A DNA stretch of 64,000 bases from Bacteroidaceae bacterium. GTDB taxonomy: Bacteria; Bacteroidota; Bacteroidia; Bacteroidales; Bacteroidaceae. Location of the stretch: assembly GCA_017503065.1 (NCBI GenBank), contig JAFVTT010000028.1, positions 20,080-84,079 of the forward strand. Direction: 5' to 3'. Position 1 is the stretch's first letter, and each line of letters begins with the position of its first letter. Below, one piece after another: positions 54,301-62,745 of this stretch. The notes beneath the pieces were generated by a model. The model searched no databases. It was not told the DNA's origin and worked only from the letters and a program-made list of their open reading frames with translations. The translations under genes were made by a program, and so were the position numbers.

Positions 54301-54401
54301 GCTTCCCCGGATTGAGATTATACGTAGAAAACAATGAAATCATCATAACACTATGGAAGAATTCAAGGTTATTATCGTCGAAGACGTTCAGTTGGAACTA
54401 A
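51315..54401 (+). CDS. Two-module transmembrane sensor histidine kinase (DUF5112/DUF5113-like)
   Basis: The ATG at 51315 follows a good ribosome-binding AAGGAG and gives a lipoprotein-like signal with Cys18. The 1,028 residues read: periplasmic TPR-like sensor (20-400), transmembrane helix (405-426), helical linker, HATPase domain (N box NTLCDNARKF at 571-580, G1 DTGCGL at 604-609, G2 GKGFGFGL at 639-646), then a second hydrophobic segment (687-701), a second periplasmic part (703-800), a third helix (802-823) and a coiled region with an H-box-like KHETMYYP (His873). The C-terminus ends in an eroded ATPase-like fold. No HE-x-x-x-P box lies in the first module. DUF5112 and DUF5113 names are from memory. 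Its last 49 bases overlap the response-regulator gene. A run of ten G lies at 52093-52102. Confidence 0.8.
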   Translation: MSRVFAFILTLFVVLASCTRMDTSMPDEMNRRAYLLRYVDVDSSLYYAEKAYNLCENYPDGKAEAVSHKAFVLYQQMHFSDAMEALDRIDSLTNNQIELLCADVLRMKVSQRTGEFRTFYRAWHSAERRLNRIDEELHLLSPHLKNRVLYARTEMHIIACTFYFYSQQDSASRAEMNQVEPYMRLPMDTAQWSSYMYMLGAGGILRGDSATVVLKEFDYLTHVLTISRRRNDKYFQANSLQALATLMEKPGIQTLIRNNRGGGMDFVVGQYSGMSTSFCEDSLPLALANHSLKLFRLYDDCFQTANVLRTKSELLFRQKRYREALSSLYEALDIVLKQHNADTKRVPYWEAAIYERLSLTYSALGNTELAIKNRKTYLSLIESMRQDLEEEARAEELQSYSYRLYINLSVIAVLVLIVVFAFWTLISRLKRLSKRQEREAEESLQIAMDETRAREMQLAREKLSNIERRAKVSLAENVVPYIIRMLHTQDMEYVAELSAEILRINDILTEWIQVKQGKVAMNITTFPLQPLLDTIAKNRSTYQQKGINLEVTSAEGINVKADRALTLFMINTLCDNARKFTPSGGTVSITVDSDDNVVEISVKDTGCGLSEENVDKINNSKVFRISSEQDTDVSITTDGKGFGFGLMNCKGIIGQMKKLSNRFQCCDFGVDSEEGKGSRFWFRLPRVLLVFAVIFLNLGTYAQKDYDNAVVQYDKMCNSNTTGQYIQAMEHGRQALDLVPEDSIYLRMLIENEMAIASQTLCMWDEYRKHNLQYIRLYRQYTADPNLPVYAKRLHTVKTEITWSLFFTLLLFLSSVACLILVVRRSRRRRNEMQHHEDLQIQQIETLNRVQYELDRIHIQNRILDNSLSTIKHETMYYPARIQQMALSAETDKKDLFQLMNYYNDIYTILLGQAQRQTSVRVSMDESVMYELKRRVMAAISHAPISVETKDENQIQEIRIRVLGKQIPDNLFTPEAGNLDAFVAREIVRMHDASCGFPGLRLYVENNEIIITLWKNSRLLSSKTFSWN

Positions 54402-55075
54402 AAGGTACAGAGCATATTTTCAGAAGCGAGATACCAGAGGCCACCATTATCGGTACTGCACAAAATGAGGCAGAACTCTGGAAACTCATGCGCAAGGATG
54501 TGCCTGACATGATATTGCTGGACCTTGGTTTGGGTGGAAGCACCACGGTGGGCATCGACATTTGCCGCCAGTTGAGAGACAGGTACAGCAATCTCAAGAT
54601 ACTGATATTCACTGGCGAAATTCAGAATGAGCGTCTGTGGGTAGAGGCTCTTTCTGCCGGTGCTGACGGCATAATACTGAAGACTGGCAACTTGTTGCAG
54701 CGCGATGACGTGCAACTGGTAATGCATGGACGTCGCTTTGTGTTTAACGAACCTATTCTGGAGAAGATACTCGTTCGCTTCCGCAAAAGCATATTGGCTG
54801 AAGTACAGCAGAGCGATGCCATTATCGACTACGACATTGACGAGTACGACGAACGTTATCTCCGTCATTTGGCCTTGGGATATACTAAGGACATGATTGC
54901 AAACCTTAAGGGGATGCCCTTCGGAGCCAAGAGTCTCGAGAAGCGACAGGCCGACCTTATCAACCGTTTGTTTCCTGGCAATGAACGTACAGGTGTCAAC
55001 GCAACCCGTCTTGTTACAAGGGCCTTGCAACTACGTATAATTGACTTGGAGAACCTGCGTCCGGATGAGGAATAG
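54353..55075 (+). CDS. Response regulator with receiver and LuxR-like C-terminal part
   Basis: This 240-aa protein has a receiver domain with the acidic pair Glu10-Asp11, phospho-acceptor Asp57 (MILLDLGLGG), a Thr in LIFTGE and Lys in IILKTG. The C-terminal ~80 residues (DERYLRHLALGYTKDMIANLKG ... RTGVNATRLVTRALQLRI) look like a divergent LuxR/GerE-type helix-turn-helix. The gene starts 49 bases before the kinase stop, so kinase and regulator are tightly coupled and very likely cognate. Confidence 0.88.
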   Translation: MEEFKVIIVEDVQLELKGTEHIFRSEIPEATIIGTAQNEAELWKLMRKDVPDMILLDLGLGGSTTVGIDICRQLRDRYSNLKILIFTGEIQNERLWVEALSAGADGIILKTGNLLQRDDVQLVMHGRRFVFNEPILEKILVRFRKSILAEVQQSDAIIDYDIDEYDERYLRHLALGYTKDMIANLKGMPFGAKSLEKRQADLINRLFPGNERTGVNATRLVTRALQLRIIDLENLRPDEE

Positions 55076-55120
55076 ATTTTAGCATACATAGGAACAGAAC
55101 ATACAACTTACACTTCATTC

Positions 55121-55555
55121 ATGGACGAATTGCTGAGGTATTTATGGCTTCATGGTACAGAGCGTGCGGCCTCGGAATTATTGGTTTACACGATTCTGTT
55201 TATTGTTGCTGTGGGCAGTGTGATCCGTAGCAAACTGCTTGTCGTTCGCGATTTGGATGGCATTGTCTCTGCCATTGTTGTTGCAGTTATCAGCAATGTA
55301 CTATTGCTTCTTTCTGCCTTGATTCCCAACAGTCCGCTGCTTGGAGTTACCGGTAAGGCCTTTCCTTCTCCGTGGAGTCATGGACTTTTCCAAAGTTTGT
55401 GTATAGAGTGTATCATTGTATGCTTTGTTTTTGGTATAGTGTCAGGAACCATACACTCCAGACGTGATGTGCTTGAACTTATCACATATGGTATAGTGCG
55501 CTGGCCTTGGGCCATATTATTGGCTATGGTCGTATCCTTCTTTATATATATATAA
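55121..55555 (+). CDS. Small integral membrane protein of unknown function
   Basis: This 144-aa protein has about four hydrophobic helices (ELLVYTILFIVAVGSVI, DLDGIVSAIVVAVISNVLLLL, SLCIECIIVCFVFGIVSG, WPWAILLAMVVSFFIYI). A HSRRDVLELIT stretch lies between the last two. No family is recognised. It is 45 bases after the response regulator, so possibly in its operon. Confidence 0.65.
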   Translation: MDELLRYLWLHGTERAASELLVYTILFIVAVGSVIRSKLLVVRDLDGIVSAIVVAVISNVLLLLSALIPNSPLLGVTGKAFPSPWSHGLFQSLCIECIIVCFVFGIVSGTIHSRRDVLELITYGIVRWPWAILLAMVVSFFIYI

Positions 55556-55598
55556 CAAGGTATCATGCCATGGCAAAATATTAAATAAATTGTCACCA

Positions 55599-57914
55599 AT
55601 GATAATAGAAGAACTTAACGAGAGTCAGCGTGAGGCGGTATTGTGTTGTGATGCGCCTTCACTTGTCATTGCCGGCGCGGGTTCGGGAAAGACACGTGTA
55701 CTGACCAGCAAGATAGCATATTTGTTGCAGAATGGAATGCAACCATGGAACATCCTGGCCCTTACCTTTACCAACAAGGCAGCCAAGGAAATGCGCCAGC
55801 GTATAGGTCGTATGGTTGGAGAAGAGACGGCATCTCGTCTGTGGATGGGAACATTCCATAGCATATTTTCCCGTATCCTGCGTCAAGAGAGCATACATCT
55901 GGGTTTCGCCCAAGACTTTACCATATATGATGCATCTGATAGTAAAAGCCTGATAAAAAGCATTATCAAGGATATGCAGCTGGATGACAAGACCTATAAA
56001 CCCGGCAGTGTGGTATCACGTATCAGCATGGCAAAGAACCGTCTGATATTGCCGTCGGCATATATGGCTGACAGGCAGAACATGGAGGCTGATATGCACG
56101 CGAAGATGCCGGCAATAGGTCAAATCTACATGCGATACTGGCAGCGTTGCCGCCAGTCCAATGTTATGGATTTCGATGATTTGCTTCTTTATACCTGGAT
56201 ATTGTTTACCGAACATCCCGATATTGCCCAGAAGTGGGAGGATAGGTTCCACTTTGTTCTCGTGGACGAGTATCAGGATACCAATTATGCCCAGCATCTT
56301 ATTGTATGGTTGCTGACCCAGCATCGTCAGCGTGTATGTGTCGTAGGTGATGATGCACAGAGCATATATTCCTTCAGAGGGGCCAACATTGACAATATCC
56401 TGCGTTTTCAGGAACAGTACAAAGGAAGCCGGTTGTTCAAACTGGAACAGAACTACCGTTCTACGCAGACAATCGTTTCAGCTGCCAATTCGCTTATCGG
56501 GCACAATCGTGGCCAGATACGCAAAGAGGTATATTCTCGCAAGGAAATGGGCGAACCTATAAGCGTAATACAGACATATAGCGATATAGACGAGGCCACA
56601 GCCGTAATGAGGTGTATCAAGGAATTCCGCAACAATGAACAGATTCCCTATAGCCATATGGCTGTACTTTATCGCACCAATGCCCAGAGCCGAGCTTTTG
56701 AGGAAGTCATGCGCAAGTCCTCCATTCCGTACAGGGTTTATGGAGGCACTTCATTCTACCAACGCAAGGAAATCAAGGACATTATCGCATACCTCCGTCT
56801 AACGGTGAACGTACACGACGAGGAGGCGCTGCGCCGAGTTATCAACTATCCGGTACGAGGCATAGGTCAGACCACATTGGATAAGGTATTCAAGGCAGCG
56901 TCAATGCACAGTACTTCGCCATGGGAAGTTCTGTGCACACCACAGTTGCTGCCAGATGTGAATGCTGGTACCAGAACAAAACTTCACTCCTTTGTCCAGT
57001 TGATAAAGTCATTCAACGAGCGACATTCTCAAGAGGATGCTTACCAGCTTGTTTTGGACATAGTCCGCCAGAGCGGTATGCAGGCTGAAGTGAACAGAGG
57101 ACATGAACCAGAAGACATTGCCAGACAGGAAAATTTGCAGGAACTGATGGACGGAATAGCAGCCTTCGTTCAAGAGCGTAAGGAGCAAGGACAGGAGTAT
57201 TTCCTGACGCACTACCTTCAGGAGGTTTCTCTTTTGAGTGATGTGGACGAAAGCGACACTCAAAGTGAAGACAGGCTCACATTGATGACTGTACATTCAG
57301 CCAAGGGATTGGAATTCAGAGTTGTTTTTGTTGTGGGAATGGAAGAGAATCTTTTCCCGTCCCAGATGAGCATGGACAGCCATAGAGGTTTAGAAGAGGA
57401 AAGGCGCCTGTTTTATGTTGCCATCACCCGTGCCGAGGAGTATCTGATAATTACAAATGCAAAAAGCCGTTTCCGTTATGGAAAGACAGAGTTCTGCGAA
57501 CCTTCCCGTTTCCTGCGTGAGATAGACCCTCGCTTTTTGCGTGTTAAGGGTTCTGCTGTGTCCTCTTCTGGCGCTAATGTATTTGAGGGTTCTGACAATA
57601 CGTCGTCCATGCCGCTGTTTGGTAACAAAAAAACATCTTCCTGTCCTCGTCAATCAGCACCAATGGGAATAGATGCACGCAGGTTTGTCCGTGTCAAACC
57701 AACGACACAGATCGAGTCGGGGGGGGTACAAGAAACTATTGCAAAAGAACTGCCAAGTGTTTCTGTAGGCACACATATTTTGCATGACCGCTTCGGTACA
57801 GGAACAATAATGGCCATTGAGGGACAGGGAATAGATGCCAAAGCAACAGTAAACTTCCAAAATGTTGGAACCAAGCAGTTGTTATTACGCTTTGCCAAGT
57901 TCAAAATTTTATAG
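55599..57914 (+). CDS. uvrD: UvrD/PcrA-type superfamily I helicase
   Basis: I chose the ATG at 55599 (MIIEELNESQREAV), since an in-frame TTG at 55590 is less usual. The 771-aa helicase has motif I AGAGSGKTRVL, motif Ia ALTFTNKAAKEMRQRI, motif II VDEYQDTN, motif III GDDAQSIYSFRGA, motif IV LEQNYRS, and C-terminal LMTVHSAKGLEF and VAITRAE. It unwinds DNA 3'-5' in repair and replication restart. A run of eight G (57719-57726) encodes Gly-Gly near the C-terminus. Confidence 0.95.
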   Translation: MIIEELNESQREAVLCCDAPSLVIAGAGSGKTRVLTSKIAYLLQNGMQPWNILALTFTNKAAKEMRQRIGRMVGEETASRLWMGTFHSIFSRILRQESIHLGFAQDFTIYDASDSKSLIKSIIKDMQLDDKTYKPGSVVSRISMAKNRLILPSAYMADRQNMEADMHAKMPAIGQIYMRYWQRCRQSNVMDFDDLLLYTWILFTEHPDIAQKWEDRFHFVLVDEYQDTNYAQHLIVWLLTQHRQRVCVVGDDAQSIYSFRGANIDNILRFQEQYKGSRLFKLEQNYRSTQTIVSAANSLIGHNRGQIRKEVYSRKEMGEPISVIQTYSDIDEATAVMRCIKEFRNNEQIPYSHMAVLYRTNAQSRAFEEVMRKSSIPYRVYGGTSFYQRKEIKDIIAYLRLTVNVHDEEALRRVINYPVRGIGQTTLDKVFKAASMHSTSPWEVLCTPQLLPDVNAGTRTKLHSFVQLIKSFNERHSQEDAYQLVLDIVRQSGMQAEVNRGHEPEDIARQENLQELMDGIAAFVQERKEQGQEYFLTHYLQEVSLLSDVDESDTQSEDRLTLMTVHSAKGLEFRVVFVVGMEENLFPSQMSMDSHRGLEEERRLFYVAITRAEEYLIITNAKSRFRYGKTEFCEPSRFLREIDPRFLRVKGSAVSSSGANVFEGSDNTSSMPLFGNKKTSSCPRQSAPMGIDARRFVRVKPTTQIESGGVQETIAKELPSVSVGTHILHDRFGTGTIMAIEGQGIDAKATVNFQNVGTKQLLLRFAKFKIL

Positions 57915-58039
57915 TTTAATTCTGTATCACAGTGTATAAACTATAGGATGTACACCTACAATTAAGTTCTTTGCATAATATATAAGAGTACATTTGAAAA
58001 AAAGACATATAAATGTTTCCTTAATCGGGAAAAAAGTTA

Positions 58040-58047
58040 TAATTTTG
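58040..58047 (+). promoter_or_regulatory. carB: Likely -7 element of the carB promoter
   Basis: TAATTTTG fits TAnnTTTG, about 200 bases before the carB ATG, leaving a long structured leader. The -33 is poor. Confidence 0.55.
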
Positions 58048-58071
58048 TCTGCGATTTAGAAAGAAGACTCC

Positions 58072-58128
58072 ATGCTCAAACTGAAAAGCAAGCACATGGT
58101 TTTCCTCTGTCTTGAGGAAAAGGAATAG
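58072..58128 (+). other. Possible 18-codon leader ORF before carB
   Basis: ATG at 58072 opens MLKLKSKHMVFLCLEEKE and a TAG at 58126. Its second half overlaps a hairpin (TTTTCCTC 58100-58107 with GAGGAAAA 58114-58121). Coding status is unproven. Confidence 0.4.
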
Positions 58129-58138
58129 CACAAGATTG

Positions 58139-58185
58139 GCCATTCTGCCCGGTGAACCGCCGCCGGCATGAGTGGCTTTTCTTTT
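58139..58185 (+). promoter_or_regulatory. carB: Terminator-like hairpin in the carB leader (candidate attenuator)
   Basis: GCCA (58139-58142) pairs with TGGC (58173-58176), with an inner GCC/GGC stem and a GG-TGAA-CC loop region. TTTTCTTTT follows at 58177-58185. It sits between the likely promoter and the gene, 70 bases before the ATG. Confidence 0.5.
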
Positions 58186-58255
58186 ATAATATGCAAATTA
58201 GGTGCGAGCAGTGGGGAGAGAGAGAAAGAAGACGATAATAATACAACATACAACG

Positions 58256-61200
58256 ATGAAAAAGCAACTCAAGAAAGTTCTCGTATTGGGAAGTGGCGCC
58301 TTGAAGATCGGTCAGGCTGGCGAGTTTGACTATAGTGGTTCACAAGCATTGAAGGCCCTGCGCGAGGAGGGTATCAAGTCAGTGCTCATAAACCCTAATG
58401 TGGCTACCATCCAAACAAGCGAGGGCATAGCTGACAAAGTTTATTTCCAACCGGTAGACGCACACTTCGTTACCGAGGTTATCAAGAAGGAACGCCCCGA
58501 CGGCATCCTGTTGGCTTTCGGTGGTCAGACAGCCCTCAACTGTGGCACCGAACTCTACCTCAACGGCACTCTGAAGCAGTACGGAGTGGAGGTTCTGGGT
58601 ACCAGCGTGGAGGCCATCATGAACACCGAGGACCGCGATCTTTTCGTAAAGGAACTGAACAAGATAAACATGAAGTCGCCCGTAAGCAAGGCTTGCGAGA
58701 ACATCGAGGATGCCATTGCCACGGCACGCGAGATAGGTTATCCCGTCATGATCCGCAGTGCCTACGCCCTCGGTGGTCTGGGCAGCGGTGTCTGCCAGGA
58801 CGAGGAGATGTTCAAGGAGATTGCAGAGAGCGCCTTCACTTTCGCTCCCCAGGTTCTTGTTGAAGAGAGCCTGAAGGGCTGGAAGGAGATAGAGTTCGAG
58901 GTTATCCGCGATGCCAACGACCACTGCTTCACCGTGGCCGGCATGGAGAACTTCGACCCCCTGGGCATCCACACCGGCGAGAGCATCGTTGTAGCGTCTA
59001 CCTGCACCCTCAGCGAGGAACAGGTTGCCATGCTTCAGGACATTGCCGTCAAGTGCGTGCGCCACCTGAACATCGTCGGCGAGTGTAACATCCAGTATGC
59101 TTTCAATGCCGAGACCAACGACTACCGCATCATCGAGATTAACGCACGTCTGAGTCGTTCTTCTGCTCTTGCATCAAAAGCCACTGGTTACCCCCTGGCT
59201 TTCGTTGCAGCCAAGATAGCCTTGGGCTACACCCTCGACCAGATTGGCGAGATGGGCACAACGAACAGTGCCTACGTGGCACCCCAGTTGGATTACATCA
59301 TTGCCAAGATACCCCGTTGGGACCTTACCAAGTTTGCAGGCGTAAGCCGCAAGATCGGTTCCAGCATGAAGTCCGTGGGCGAAATCATGAGTATCGGTCG
59401 CTCCTTCGAGGAAATCATCCAGAAGGGTCTACGCATGATAGGCCAGGGCATGCACGGTTTCGTGTGCAACGACCACGTCCACTTTGACGATCTTGACGAG
59501 GAACTTGCCAACCCCACCGACATGCGCATCTTTGCCATTGCACAGGCTCTGGAGGACGGATACACCGTGGAGCGCATTGAGGAACTGACTAAGATTGATC
59601 CCTGGTTCCTGTCACGCCTGAAGAACATCGTGGACATGAAGCACCACCTGCAGGAGTACAACTCAGTGGAGGAAATCCCCTTGGACGAACTCCGCAAGGC
59701 AAAGGCAATGGGTTTCAGCGACTTCCAGATAGCACGTTGCGTGTTCAAGGGCAGCGAAGGTGGCATGGAGCGTCAGGTTCTGAAGATTCGCGACTACCGC
59801 AAGAAGGTGGGCATCCTGCCTGCCGTGAAGCGCATCCCCACCGTGGCAAGCGAACACCCCGACCTGACCAACTACCTCTATATGACTTACGCTTGCGAGG
59901 GTTACGATGTGAACTACTACAAGAACTCCAAGAGTGTAATCGTCCTTGGTTCAGGTGCTTACCGTATTGGTTCCAGTGTAGAGTTTGACTGGTGTTCAGT
60001 TAACGCCATTCAGACAGCACGCAAGCTCGGCTACAAGAGCATCATGATAAACTACAACCCCGAGACTGTTTCCACCGACTATGACATGTGCGACCGCCTC
60101 TACTTCGACGAACTGAGTTTCGAGCGTGTCCTCGATGTCATCGACCTGGAAAGTCCCAGCGGTGTAATCGTCAGCGTGGGCGGACAGATTCCCAACAACT
60201 TGGCCATGAAACTCTTCCGCCAGGCAGTTCCCGTATTGGGTACCAACCCCGTCAGCATCGACCGTGCCGAGAACCGTGGCAAGTTCAGTGCCATGCTCGA
60301 CCAGCTGGGCATAGACCAGCCCCGCTGGAGCGCACTTACCAGCATGGCCGATGTGAATAAGTTCATCGACGAGGTGGGTTATCCCGTATTGGTGCGTCCC
60401 TCTTACGTCCTTTCCGGTGCTGCCATGAACGTATGCCACAACGACGAGGAACTGGAGCGCTTCCTGGCCGCAGCCAGCGAGGTCAGCAAGGAATACCCCG
60501 TGGTTATTTCCGAATTCATGACCGAGACCAACGAGATAGAGTTCGATGGTGTTGCGCAGAACGGCGAGATAGTGGAGTACGCCATCTCCGAGCACGTAGA
60601 GTTTGCCGGCGTGCATAGCGGTGACGCCACCATGTGCTTCCCTGCCCAGCAGATCTCCTTTGCCACCACACGCCAGATCAAGCGCATCTCACGTGCCATT
60701 GCCAAGGAACTGAACATCTCAGGTCCCTTCAATATCCAGTATCTGGCCAAGGGCCGCGACGTGAAGGTTATCGAGTGCAACCTCCGTGCCAGCCGCTCGT
60801 TCCCATTCGTCAGCAAGGTGCTCAAGCGCAACTTCATCGAGACCGCCACACGCATCATGCTCGACGCTCCCTATCGCAAGCCAGACAGCAGTGTCTTCGA
60901 CATCGATCGCATCGGTGTGAAGGCCAGCCAGTTCTCTTTCAACCGTCTTGCTCCTGCCGACCCCATCCTGGGCGTAGACATGAGTTCTACTGGTGAGGTA
61001 GGTTGCTTGGGCGACAGTTTCGAGGAGGCTCTGCTCAATGCCATGATTTCCACCGGTTACAAGATTCCTTCCAAGGACAAGGGCGTCATGCTTTCCAGCG
61101 GCGGTACCAAGGAGAAGGCTTCCCTGCTTGATGCCGCCCAGGCTCTGTGCAAGGCAGGTTACACCATCTATGCCACCGAGGGTACTGCCCGTTTCCTGAA

Positions 61201-61492
61201 CGAGAACAACGCCAAGGCCATCCCCGTATGCTATCCCGACGAGGTGGGCACAAAGACCGACATGCTCAACATCATGGACCTGATTGCCCAGCACAAGTTC
61301 GACCTTATCGTCAACGTGCCCAAGGACCATACCAAGCGCGAGAAGACCAACGGTTACCGTATCCGTCGTGGTGCCATCGACCACAACATTCCCCTCATCA
61401 CCAACGCCCGTTTGGCCAGCGCCTTCATCGAGGCATTCTGCCGTCTGCCCTTGGAGGACATCCAGACAAAGGCTTGGCAGGAGTACGAGTAG
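58256..61492 (+). CDS. carB: Carbamoyl-phosphate synthase large subunit
   Basis: This 1,078-aa subunit makes carbamoyl phosphate from bicarbonate, ATP and ammonia for pyrimidine and arginine synthesis. The start at 58256 (MKKQLKKVLVLGSG) is the family N-terminus. It has two ATP-grasp halves (KVLVLGSGALKIGQAGEFDYSG and the second SVIVLGSGAYRIGSSVEFDW), the oligomerisation part, and a C-terminal MGS-like allosteric domain (from about 930, LSSGGTKEKASLLDAAQ). Length is full. carA is not in the window. Strong codon bias fits high expression. Confidence 0.98.
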   Translation: MKKQLKKVLVLGSGALKIGQAGEFDYSGSQALKALREEGIKSVLINPNVATIQTSEGIADKVYFQPVDAHFVTEVIKKERPDGILLAFGGQTALNCGTELYLNGTLKQYGVEVLGTSVEAIMNTEDRDLFVKELNKINMKSPVSKACENIEDAIATAREIGYPVMIRSAYALGGLGSGVCQDEEMFKEIAESAFTFAPQVLVEESLKGWKEIEFEVIRDANDHCFTVAGMENFDPLGIHTGESIVVASTCTLSEEQVAMLQDIAVKCVRHLNIVGECNIQYAFNAETNDYRIIEINARLSRSSALASKATGYPLAFVAAKIALGYTLDQIGEMGTTNSAYVAPQLDYIIAKIPRWDLTKFAGVSRKIGSSMKSVGEIMSIGRSFEEIIQKGLRMIGQGMHGFVCNDHVHFDDLDEELANPTDMRIFAIAQALEDGYTVERIEELTKIDPWFLSRLKNIVDMKHHLQEYNSVEEIPLDELRKAKAMGFSDFQIARCVFKGSEGGMERQVLKIRDYRKKVGILPAVKRIPTVASEHPDLTNYLYMTYACEGYDVNYYKNSKSVIVLGSGAYRIGSSVEFDWCSVNAIQTARKLGYKSIMINYNPETVSTDYDMCDRLYFDELSFERVLDVIDLESPSGVIVSVGGQIPNNLAMKLFRQAVPVLGTNPVSIDRAENRGKFSAMLDQLGIDQPRWSALTSMADVNKFIDEVGYPVLVRPSYVLSGAAMNVCHNDEELERFLAAASEVSKEYPVVISEFMTETNEIEFDGVAQNGEIVEYAISEHVEFAGVHSGDATMCFPAQQISFATTRQIKRISRAIAKELNISGPFNIQYLAKGRDVKVIECNLRASRSFPFVSKVLKRNFIETATRIMLDAPYRKPDSSVFDIDRIGVKASQFSFNRLAPADPILGVDMSSTGEVGCLGDSFEEALLNAMISTGYKIPSKDKGVMLSSGGTKEKASLLDAAQALCKAGYTIYATEGTARFLNENNAKAIPVCYPDEVGTKTDMLNIMDLIAQHKFDLIVNVPKDHTKREKTNGYRIRRGAIDHNIPLITNARLASAFIEAFCRLPLEDIQTKAWQEYE

Positions 61493-61528
61493 GCCGGAAA
61501 TAATACAATAGTTGAAAGACTAAAGAAC

Positions 61529-61560
61529 AGAAGGCCCGGTGATGCCGGGCCTTCTATGTT
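61529..61560 (+). terminator. Terminator after carB
   Basis: AGAAGGCCCGG (61529-61539) pairs perfectly with CCGGGCCTTCT (61545-61555), 5-nt loop. The following sequence is only moderately T-rich. Confidence 0.8.
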
Positions 61561-61625
61561 ATTAAAGAATAATGTATAGATTCTATAGTTCTTATAGTTC
61601 CTATAACTCTTAAACTCATTTCACC

Positions 61626-62741
61626 ATGCAACAATCTTTCAAACGTATAGAGTCATTGGACATACTCCGTGGTCTTGACCTCTTTCTTCTCGTTTTCTTC
61701 CAACCAGTACTGATGCAGATATGTGCCCGTGTGGACGTCCCCTGGGTCAAGACCATTGGACTGTGGTTTTCCCATGCCGATTGGGAGGGTCTGCACCTGT
61801 GGGACATGGTCATGCCCTTGTTCCTCTTCATGGCAGGCGCCTCCATGCCCTTCGCCTTCTCCAAGTACAGGACGGCAGAATCCAAGTGGCCCATCTACCG
61901 CAAGATACTGAAGCGCTTCGTCATCCTCTTCATCCTCGGTATGGTGGTGCAGGGCAATCTCCTGGGGCTCGACCCACAGATGTTCCGTTTCTATAGCAAC
62001 ACGCTCCAGGCCATAGCGTCAGGCTATCTCATTGCCTCGGTGCTGATGCTGCACCTCAGTCTTCGTGCACAGATTGTGGCCACCTGCCTGCTGATGCTCA
62101 TTTACTGGATACCCATGCACTTCTGCGGCGACTACACTGCCGAGGGCAACTTTGCCGAGATGGTGGACAAGGCTGTGCTGGGACGTTGGCGCGACGGTGT
62201 CTATTGGGACGAACAGGGACAGTGGCACTTTTCTCCCTGGTATCACTATACTTGGGTGTGGAGCAGTCTCACCTTCGGTGTCACCGTCATGCTCGGCACC
62301 TTTGCCGGACAGGTCATAAAGGCCGGTAGCGACAATCGCCGGTTTACCGCCCTGCGTCTGGCGGTGATTGCCTTTGCCCTGCTCGTGCTGGGATATCTGC
62401 ACAGTATGCACGCTCCTGTCAACAAGCATCTGTGGACAACAAGCATGACTCTGATTTCCGGAGGATGGTGTTGGGCGCTTATGGCCTTCTTCTATTGGCT
62501 GGTGGACGTGAAGGGGTGGAATAAGGGCCTGTCGTGGCTGAAGATATACGGCACCAATTCTATTGTAGCGTATATGCTTGGCGAGGTTGTCAATTTCCGT
62601 AGCGTGGTGCAATCCGTCAGTTATGGTTTGCAACCCTATCTCCAGGACTGGTATAACGTGTGGCTTGCATTCGGCAACTACCTTATCATATTCTTTATAC
62701 TAAGGGCCATGTACAAGGCACGCATCTTTGTGAAGATCTGA
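61626..62741 (+). CDS. HGSNAT-like (DUF5009) membrane acyltransferase
   Basis: This 371-aa protein has about ten membrane helices and the start pattern RIESLDILRGLDLFLLVFFQ of the heparan-alpha-glucosaminide acetyltransferase-like family. HLWDMVMPLFLFMAGASMPF carries the conserved Asp/Pro. It may acetylate glycans using cytosolic acetyl-CoA; the real substrate is unknown. An alpha/beta-hydrolase gene begins 5 bases later. Confidence 0.85.
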   Translation: MQQSFKRIESLDILRGLDLFLLVFFQPVLMQICARVDVPWVKTIGLWFSHADWEGLHLWDMVMPLFLFMAGASMPFAFSKYRTAESKWPIYRKILKRFVILFILGMVVQGNLLGLDPQMFRFYSNTLQAIASGYLIASVLMLHLSLRAQIVATCLLMLIYWIPMHFCGDYTAEGNFAEMVDKAVLGRWRDGVYWDEQGQWHFSPWYHYTWVWSSLTFGVTVMLGTFAGQVIKAGSDNRRFTALRLAVIAFALLVLGYLHSMHAPVNKHLWTTSMTLISGGWCWALMAFFYWLVDVKGWNKGLSWLKIYGTNSIVAYMLGEVVNFRSVVQSVSYGLQPYLQDWYNVWLAFGNYLIIFFILRAMYKARIFVKI

Positions 62742-62745
62742 TACT

